Assembly: GCA_964418365.1 (NCBI GenBank) | Contig: CAYQLM010000056.1 | Location: 1-20,683, forward strand | Origin: JBBDXS01 sp964418365 | Lineage (GTDB): Bacteria > Chloroflexota > Dehalococcoidia > DSTF01 > RBG-16-68-14 | Direction: 5' to 3' | Length of the DNA stretch: 20,683 nt | In this document: piece after piece, positions 15,811 to 20,683 of the stretch | How the letters are laid out: every line of letters starts with the position of its first letter | How positions within the stretch are numbered: the stretch's first letter is position 1 | Notes under the pieces: model-generated | What the model was told of the DNA's origin: nothing | Database searches by the model: none | What the model saw: only the letters and a program-made list of their open reading frames with translations | Program-made: the position numbers and the translations under genes

Positions 15811-15816
15811 ATTGTA
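15811..15816 (-). promoter_or_regulatory. -10 box of the Ddn-like gene pair
   Basis: TACAAT on the minus strand (15816-15811) lies 8 nt before ATG 15802. It implies transcription starting at the start codon; the -35 region is not recognisable. Confidence 0.4.
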
Positions 15817-15899
15817 GGCGATCTAGCGGAAGCCGCGCAGCCGGAGCGAGTGCAGCATCACCGAACGCCATCGCGAGCGACAGGGCCCGGCGAGAACGG

Positions 15900-16757
15900 T
15901 CAACCTCCGGTTTTCGCGATGGCCTGGACAAATGCTTCGGGATTCGACTGAAACTCCCAGCTGCACCCTCGAGAGCAGAAGTAGTATACCGCGCTATCGT
16001 GCCGCAATGAAGCGCGTGCCTCATCCACTTCGATGGACATGCCGCATACGGGATCCTTGGCGAGCCGGTCCATGTTCGTGAAGTGGCCGTCTTCGAGCCA
16101 GAGAATACGGTCTGCGACCTCCCTAATGCGCTGATCGTGGCTGACGACGATCACGGCACGGTCTCCTTTCTTCGAGATGTCGTGCAGGAGCTGCATGACA
16201 TCCCGTCCGTGTTTGGAGTCGAGGTTTGCCGTGGGCTCATCGGCGAGGAGCAGGCGCGGCTCATTCGCGAGGGCTCGCGCAATCGACACGCGCTGCTTCT
16301 CGCCGCCCGAAAGGTCGCGCGTCCGAAACGAGAGGCGCGACTCAAGGCCGCGATCGGTCAGCAGCGACTGGGCCCGTTGCCGGGCCTCGCGGCCCCTGAT
16401 GCCGGCGATGTTGAGCGGAAGCTCCACGTTCTCCTGCACCGTGAGCGACTCCCAGAGATTGAACGACTGAAAGATGAAGCCCACCAGCTTCCGCCGCACC
16501 GGCGCAAGCCGCGCTTCGCCGAGGGCCGTAATGTCGATGCCTTCGATGACCACCGAGCCCGACGTCGGGCGCAGCAGCCCACCGATCAGGGTGAGCAGCG
16601 TCGTCTTGCCGGAGCCGGACGGGCCCATAATCAGCAGCAGCTCGCCGCAGCAGACCGTGAGGTCGACGCCGTCGACGGCGCGGACGGCGCGCTCGCCCTC
16701 GCCGAAGACCTTGGTCAGGCCGGTCACACGCAGGATCTCGGACCCGGGAACGTTCAT
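15900..16757 (-). CDS. ABC transporter ATP-binding protein fused to a C-terminal YHS metal-binding domain
   Basis: Residues 1-230 form a MacB/LolD-type ATPase: Walker A GPSGSGKT (45-52), Q-loop FQSFN, signature LSGGE (149-153), Walker B LLLADEP (169-175) and H-loop His207 (VVSHD). Residues about 235-277 form a YHS domain (DPVCGMSIEVDEA, then YYFCSRGCSWEF and NPEAF) with Cys238, Cys261 and Cys265 as putative metal ligands, as found in Cu-ATPases and other heavy-metal proteins. Fusion of the two on one chain is uncommon. The ATPase should energise the permease encoded 2 nt upstream (16760-17866), and the YHS domain may sense or deliver the exported metal. It is the last gene of the copper cluster. 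The frame runs without interruption from the ATPase into the YHS domain, so this is not a readthrough of two ORFs. Confidence 0.9.
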   Translation of the reverse strand: MNVPGSEILRVTGLTKVFGEGERAVRAVDGVDLTVCCGELLLIMGPSGSGKTTLLTLIGGLLRPTSGSVVIEGIDITALGEARLAPVRRKLVGFIFQSFNLWESLTVQENVELPLNIAGIRGREARQRAQSLLTDRGLESRLSFRTRDLSGGEKQRVSIARALANEPRLLLADEPTANLDSKHGRDVMQLLHDISKKGDRAVIVVSHDQRIREVADRILWLEDGHFTNMDRLAKDPVCGMSIEVDEARASLRHDSAVYYFCSRGCSWEFQSNPEAFVQAIAKTGG

Positions 16758-16759
16758 CG

Positions 16760-17866
16760 CTATGCCCTGAAGACGGACGCGGGGTCGATGCCGTTGATCC
16801 GCCGTACCGGTACGAACGAAGCCAGGATGGCCATGAGGACGGCGGCGGCGAGGACACCGAGAATGTCCGTGGGCTGGAAGTCGGTGACGAACTCGGGCAC
16901 TAACTGCGTCGCCAGCCGTGCCACCCCCAGGGCCGCGCCGAGGCCGACGGCAAACCCCGCCGCCGTGAGCATGGCGCTCTGCGAGAGCACAATGCGATAG
17001 AGAAAGCCCGGCGAACCGCCCACGGCCTTCATGACGCCATACTCCCGGCTGCGCTCGATGGTGGCCGTGTAGATCGTCAGGCCAACCACCGCCGCGCCGA
17101 CGACGAAGCCGATACCCAGCAGGATCGTGATGATCGGGAGGAAGCTCTCGTCGATCTCCTTCCGGAACGCCTTCACGAACGCGTCAGTCGTGAATACTTG
17201 CAGCCCCGGGTCCCGCGCCACGATCGCCTTGGCGGCGGCGTCCGGCTCCGTCCCCTCCTCCAGTATCACCATGCCGTAGTTCACCAGCTGGCCCACGCCA
17301 AAGATGCGCCGCGCGTCCTGGAAGTCCAGGAACACGAATTGGCTGAGCGCCTCGGCTCCGCTGGGCGCCACCCGCTGGACCGAAAGCGGCTCCGTCCCGA
17401 AGTCCACCGCGTCACCTGCTGCCAGGCCGGTCTTCCGGCTTAGGGTCCGGTCGATGATGATGGCGCCCGGCGGCGGAACGTAGCGTTCGCGGATCGCCGG
17501 CGGGAGCGCTACCGTGGACGGGACATCGAGCGCCATCAGCCGCGCCGTCACCTCGCTGCCGCCGGCCTCGAACGCCATCTGGCGCGAGAGGACGGGCACC
17601 ACGGCCGATATACCGGGCGTCGTGGTAACCGACGCCAGCCTCGCCTGCTCGATGAGCGAGACCGAGTGAAACGGGTCGGTCGTGCCGGGCTGGACCACCC
17701 AGAGCTGGCCGGGCAGCTCCCGAAACGTCTGTCCAGTGCGGCTAATGCCGCGGTAGAGGGCGAGCACGATCAGGATCAGCAGCACGGCAAGAGCAACGCC
17801 CGCCACCGAGATGGCGAAGCGCCCCTTCTCCGAGAACAGGTTGCGCCGGGCGACGGGAACTGTCAT
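16760..17866 (-). CDS. MacB/FtsX-type ABC transporter permease
   Basis: The 368-residue product has the four-helix FtsX/MacB layout: an N-terminal helix (FAISVAGVALAVLLILIVLA, residues 17-36), a large extracytoplasmic domain, and three C-terminal helices (around IITILLGIGFVVGAAVVGL, AMLTAAGFAVGLGAALGV and ILGVLAAAVLMAILASFV). The cytosolic loop TIERSREYGVMKAVGGSP and the ending PVRRINGIDPASVFRA are typical of the family. Such permeases act as homodimers with a LolD/MacB-like ATPase; here the ATPase is the YHS-fused gene 2 nt downstream. It lies 6 nt after the SHOCT-protein gene. Family members export macrolides, peptides or lipoproteins, but the copper context and YHS partner suggest metal or metallo-ligand export, as an inference. 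Confidence 0.88.
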   Translation of the reverse strand: MTVPVARRNLFSEKGRFAISVAGVALAVLLILIVLALYRGISRTGQTFRELPGQLWVVQPGTTDPFHSVSLIEQARLASVTTTPGISAVVPVLSRQMAFEAGGSEVTARLMALDVPSTVALPPAIRERYVPPPGAIIIDRTLSRKTGLAAGDAVDFGTEPLSVQRVAPSGAEALSQFVFLDFQDARRIFGVGQLVNYGMVILEEGTEPDAAAKAIVARDPGLQVFTTDAFVKAFRKEIDESFLPIITILLGIGFVVGAAVVGLTIYTATIERSREYGVMKAVGGSPGFLYRIVLSQSAMLTAAGFAVGLGAALGVARLATQLVPEFVTDFQPTDILGVLAAAVLMAILASFVPVRRINGIDPASVFRA

Positions 17867-17872
17867 GAGACC

Positions 17873-18100
17873 TCAGCTCAGATCGTGGCGGAGCTGCTCG
17901 TACTGTTCCTTCGTGATCTCGCCTTTGGCGTAGCGCCGCCGGGCGATCTCGAGCGGGCCATCTTCGCCGCGCCGGCCGCCGCCGGACACCTGCCCGATGC
18001 CCCAGACGATCGCCCAGATGATGGCACCCCAGAAGATCAGCATCCAGATGCCGCCAAAAATCATCCACCAACCCATTCCATCATTTGCACCCCACATCAT
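17873..18100 (-). CDS. SHOCT-domain small membrane protein
   Basis: The 75-residue product has a Met/Trp-rich membrane segment (GMGWWMIFGGIWMLIFWGAI and following, about residues 8-36), a Gly/Arg linker, and a C-terminal SHOCT domain (LEIARRRYAKGEITKEQYEQ, residues about 50-70). Such short C-terminal helical pairs are found in many oligomeric membrane-associated proteins. Translation starts at ATG 18100, overlapping the upstream stop by 4 nt (ATGA), and a good AGGAGG-type site precedes it. No enzymatic role is known. In metal-resistance clusters these proteins accompany copper pumps, so it probably belongs to the copper cluster here. Confidence 0.85.
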   Translation of the reverse strand: MMWGANDGMGWWMIFGGIWMLIFWGAIIWAIVWGIGQVSGGGRRGEDGPLEIARRRYAKGEITKEQYEQLRHDLS

Positions 18101-18360
18101 GTCTCCCTCCTCTCGTCGGCCTGCGATCCTTCGGCAGGCTCGGCATGGGCGGGAGCCGCGAGCTCCTTCCTGAGCTCGGCGACCTCCCGTTGCAGCTCCA
18201 CTAGCTTCTGCCCGGAGGCATCGTCATCTTTGGTGTGGCCGTGCGCACCGCGCGCAGCGTTTCCGTGCTCGCCATGCATGCCTCGCATCATGAGCCACAT
18301 CATGAGCGGACAGACCAGCGCGATAAGCGCGATGGGGAGTAGCCCTGGGAGCCATTCCAT
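18097..18360 (-). CDS. Small Met/His-rich membrane protein with coiled coil
   Basis: The 87-residue product begins with one membrane helix (LPGLLPIALIALVCPLMMWL) followed by a Met/His-rich segment MMRGMHGEHGNAARGAHGH, then a short heptad-like coil (LVELQREVAELRKELAA). The Cys, Met and His cluster at the membrane boundary suggests copper binding. DUF2933-like small membrane proteins are comparable in size and context, though I cannot assign it firmly. AGGAGG lies about 9 nt before ATG 18360. It overlaps the next gene by 4 nt, so translation is coupled. Function is unknown; a metal-buffer or scaffold role is inference. Confidence 0.75.
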   Translation of the reverse strand: MEWLPGLLPIALIALVCPLMMWLMMRGMHGEHGNAARGAHGHTKDDDASGQKLVELQREVAELRKELAAPAHAEPAEGSQADERRET

Positions 18361-18411
18361 CGTTCATCTCCTCCTTTGGCTAGTCAGCCTTTCTTGGGCT
18401 CCGTCCACAGC

Positions 18412-18645
18412 TCAGGTACGGACGGCCCGCTGCGGGTTTGCGACCCTTCTCTTCACGCGGGGAATGATCACAGGCATGAGGATGATCATCGAGAGTACGA
18501 ACACCCAGACGGCGCCGCCGAGACGGGCCACCCAACCGTACTCTCCAGTGAAGACGGTGATCAGCAGGAAGGTGCCTGCCGCCGCCACGGAAACGCCGGC
18601 ATAGATCGTTGCGCTGATGATGGCGGCCCGGTGTGTTGTCGGCAT
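18412..18645 (-). CDS. Small two-helix membrane protein
   Basis: This 77-residue hypothetical protein has two predicted membrane helices (IISATIYAGVSVAAAGTFLL and, after a short loop, LGGAVWVFVLSMIILMPVII) and a basic C-terminus (PRVKRRVANPQR). It starts 11 nt after the copA stop, with AGAGGAG about 7 nt before ATG 18645, so it belongs to the same operon. No conserved catalytic residue is visible and I do not recognise a family. A small accessory subunit of the copper pump or of the ABC exporter is possible but not shown. Confidence 0.75.
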   Translation of the reverse strand: MPTTHRAAIISATIYAGVSVAAAGTFLLITVFTGEYGWVARLGGAVWVFVLSMIILMPVIIPRVKRRVANPQRAVRT

Positions 18646-18656
18646 GCCAGTCTCCT

Positions 18657-20683
18657 CTACGAACCTCCGCCTGCCGGCGCCGGAACGCGTTCCGCGGCGA
18701 TAGGCCGCTCAGGCGCCGCCGGGCCACCGCCGCGCCGGACACGAGGCCGCCAGCCGCGCATCGCGATCGAGTTCAGCGTGACGGAGAGCGAGCTGAGCGC
18801 CATCAGCATGGCGGCTAGCTCCGGACTCACTACTTGGTGGATGAACGGGTACAGGAGACCGGCGGCGATCGGGATGGTGAGCGTGTTGTAGCCGAAGGCC
18901 CAGGTCAGGTTCTGGCGCACCCGCCGCATCGTGAACTTCGCGGTCTGGACGGCGGCCACGACGTCCAGCAGGTCGTCCTTCACGAGGATGACCTGCCCCG
19001 TCTCTTTCGCCACGTCCGTGCCCGCGCCCATCGCGATGCCGACGTCGGCCTGAGCGAGCGCTGGGGCGTCGTTGATGCCGTCACCGACCATGGCGACGCG
19101 GCGGCCCTCTGCCTGGAGGCGCTTCACCTCAACCGCCTTGTCCTGCGGCAGCACCTCGGCCAGCACGCGGTCGATGCCGAGCTGGCGCGCGATCGCTTCT
19201 GCAGTGCGGCGGTTGTCACCGGTGATCATGACCACTTCGATCGCCATGCGGCGCAGCTCCTGCACCGCGCGGGCGGACGAGGGCTTGAGCGTGTCGGCGA
19301 CGGCAACGATACCGGTGGCACGGCCGTCGACAGCCAGGAACATCGCCGTCTTGCCCTCGTGCTCGAGGCGCTCTGCCTCGCCCGCCAGCGCGCCCAGTTC
19401 GATTGTGCGGTCGGCCAGCAGCGTGCGGTTGCCGAGCAGGAGAGCCCGGCCTTCGTGCGCCGCTTCCACGCCGTGACCGGGGATGGCGTTGAACGATTCG
19501 GCGTCGCTGACATTCAGGCCGCGCTCGCGCGCGCCGCGCACGATCGCCTCGCCCAGCGGGTGCTCGGAGTTCTTGTCGACGACGGCGGCGAGGCGCAGCA
19601 CCTCGTCTCGGTTGCCGTCGAGGGCGATGACGTCGGTCACCGAAGGCTCGCCTTTGGTGAGCGTGCCGGTCTTGTCGAAGATGATCGTCTGCAGCTTGGA
19701 GGTCGCTTCGATGGCGTCGGCGCCCTTGAAGAGGATGCCGCTCTCGGCGCCGATGCCGGAGCCGCCCATGATCGCGGCCGGCGTCGCGAGCCCAACCGCG
19801 CACGGGCAGGAGATGATCAGCACGGCCACGCTCATCAGCAGCGCGAAGCCGAAGACGCCGACTTCGGTGAGGCGATAGGGGCTCATGATCAGGCGGCTGC
19901 CGGACTCGAACCAGAGGCCGAAGCCGGCGAAGAACCAGAAGAGGAAGACGGCCAGCGCCAGCGCGTGGACGCCCAGGATGAAGTGGCCGGCGACGGTGTC
20001 GGCCAGCTTCTGGATCGGCGCCTTCGTCGCCTGCGCGTCCTCGACCAACCGGATGATCTGCGCCAGCGCCGTCTCCCTGCCGACCTGCGTCGCGCGGAAA
20101 CGGAACGCGCCCGTCTTGTTGATCGTGCCGCCGATCACGGTGTCGTCCGTCTGCTTCTCGACAGGCAGGCTCTCGCCGGTGATCATCGATTCGTCGACGG
20201 CGGAGTAGCCTTCGAGCACCGTGCCGTCGACCGGGATCGACTCGCCCGGGCGGACGAGACAGATGTCGCCCACCTCCACCTCGTCGGCCGGGATCTCCTC
20301 CTCGCGGCCATCGCGAAGGACCCGGGCGATCTTCGGCTGGAGACGCATCAGCTTGCGGATCGCCTCCGACGTACGGCCGCGCGTGAGCGCCTCCAGGTAG
20401 CGGCCCAGGACGATGAACCAGGTGAGGAGTGCGGCGGATTCATAGAACGTGGCGTCACGGCCGCCGAAGCCGGCGTGCGGCCAGAACGTGTTGATCACCG
20501 CGATCGTGTAGGCCGCCCCGATACCGGTTGCGTAGAGCAGGTTCATATCGGTGAGGCCGCGGCGCAGCCCGTTCCAGCTATGGACGAAGAACTGGCGGGC
20601 CGGCCCGACCACCACCGGCGTTGTGAGAGCGAACAGGAAGTACTTGTTGCCGAGGAACGCAGGCAGGAAGTCGGCCAGGATCC
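18657..20683 (-). CDS. copA: Cu(I)-exporting P1B-type ATPase, C-terminal part (5' end outside window)
   Basis: The frame is open to the right edge, giving 674 visible residues; the N-terminal metal-binding region is not visible. All core P-type motifs are present: TGES (about 168-171 of the visible part), the metal-transport SCPCAVGLATP (CPC about 292-294), phosphorylation site DKTGT (336-340), HP motif EHPLGEA, TGDN, and GDGINDAPALAQADVG. The last two helices carry FGYNTLTIP (YN) and MALSSLSVTLNS (MxxSS), the signature of P1B-1 Cu(I) transporters. This distinguishes it from Zn/Cd (P1B-2) and Co pumps. It is the first visible gene of a minus-strand cluster of small membrane proteins, an FtsX-like permease and the ABC-YHS ATPase. 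CsoR or CueR-type regulation would be expected, but the promoter lies outside the window. Confidence 0.94.
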   Translation of the reverse strand, partial: ILADFLPAFLGNKYFLFALTTPVVVGPARQFFVHSWNGLRRGLTDMNLLYATGIGAAYTIAVINTFWPHAGFGGRDATFYESAALLTWFIVLGRYLEALTRGRTSEAIRKLMRLQPKIARVLRDGREEEIPADEVEVGDICLVRPGESIPVDGTVLEGYSAVDESMITGESLPVEKQTDDTVIGGTINKTGAFRFRATQVGRETALAQIIRLVEDAQATKAPIQKLADTVAGHFILGVHALALAVFLFWFFAGFGLWFESGSRLIMSPYRLTEVGVFGFALLMSVAVLIISCPCAVGLATPAAIMGGSGIGAESGILFKGADAIEATSKLQTIIFDKTGTLTKGEPSVTDVIALDGNRDEVLRLAAVVDKNSEHPLGEAIVRGARERGLNVSDAESFNAIPGHGVEAAHEGRALLLGNRTLLADRTIELGALAGEAERLEHEGKTAMFLAVDGRATGIVAVADTLKPSSARAVQELRRMAIEVVMITGDNRRTAEAIARQLGIDRVLAEVLPQDKAVEVKRLQAEGRRVAMVGDGINDAPALAQADVGIAMGAGTDVAKETGQVILVKDDLLDVVAAVQTAKFTMRRVRQNLTWAFGYNTLTIPIAAGLLYPFIHQVVSPELAAMLMALSSLSVTLNSIAMRGWRPRVRRGGGPAAPERPIAAERVPAPAGGGS

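Noticed and set aside
15365..16024. Longer version of the soluble Ddn-like protein starting at 16024
   Set aside because: The extra residues have no family similarity and overlap the 3' end of the ABC-YHS gene; ATG 15802 fits the homology start and the -10 box.

Overview
This is a GC-rich bacterial window made mostly of chromosomal housekeeping genes, with one small accessory patch. Several traits point to a monoderm-type bacterium that makes coenzyme F420: separate CofG and CofH proteins (mycobacteria normally carry one fused FbiC), two tandem Ddn-like proteins, a MurT-GatD pair and many short palindromic intergenic repeats. My best guess is Chloroflexota (Dehalococcoidia/Thermomicrobia side), with an actinobacterial relative as the alternative. 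This is inferred from gene content and remembered family distributions, not from a marker gene.

Layout. On the + strand, positions 2-7187 hold the 3' part of gltB, then gltD (the two subunits of NADPH glutamate synthase), a Rv2258c-like SAM methyltransferase with its own sigma70-type promoter, a structured RNA of about 100 nt with its own promoter and intrinsic-terminator hairpin, a twin-hairpin repeat, and cofG-cofH (F420 deazaflavin core synthesis). A G-rich palindromic repeat sits inside the translated 5' end of cofH. Positions 7321-8612 hold three small unassigned genes packed head-to-head and tail-to-tail with antisense overlaps and visibly more A/T-ending codons. Positions 8729-11678 (minus) hold an apparent operon: a lipoprotein-like EEP phosphohydrolase, a Gfo/Idh/MocA oxidoreductase and an SDR oxidoreductase. 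A DinB-fold protein (+) faces murT-gatD (minus). Then come an orphan HicB-like protein and two tandem F420-type (Ddn-like) proteins (minus).

Positions 15900-20683 (minus) look like one metal-export operon read from right to left: a Cu(I) P1B-ATPase (N-terminus outside the window), a two-helix membrane protein, a Met/His-rich single-span protein with a coiled coil, a SHOCT-domain membrane protein, a MacB/FtsX-type permease, and an ABC ATPase fused to a C-terminal YHS metal-binding domain. Junctions are 2-51 nt or overlapping.

How the genes fit together. GltB and GltD form one enzyme. CofG and CofH together make the F420 chromophore precursor, and the two Ddn-like proteins are plausible F420 users about 8 kb away. 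MurT and GatD amidate lipid II. The copper cluster combines a P-type pump with an ABC exporter whose ATPase carries its own putative metal-sensing or metal-binding domain. The items most worth a second look are the structured leader/sRNA before cofG, the ABC-YHS copper operon and the repeat that has become the N-terminus of CofH.
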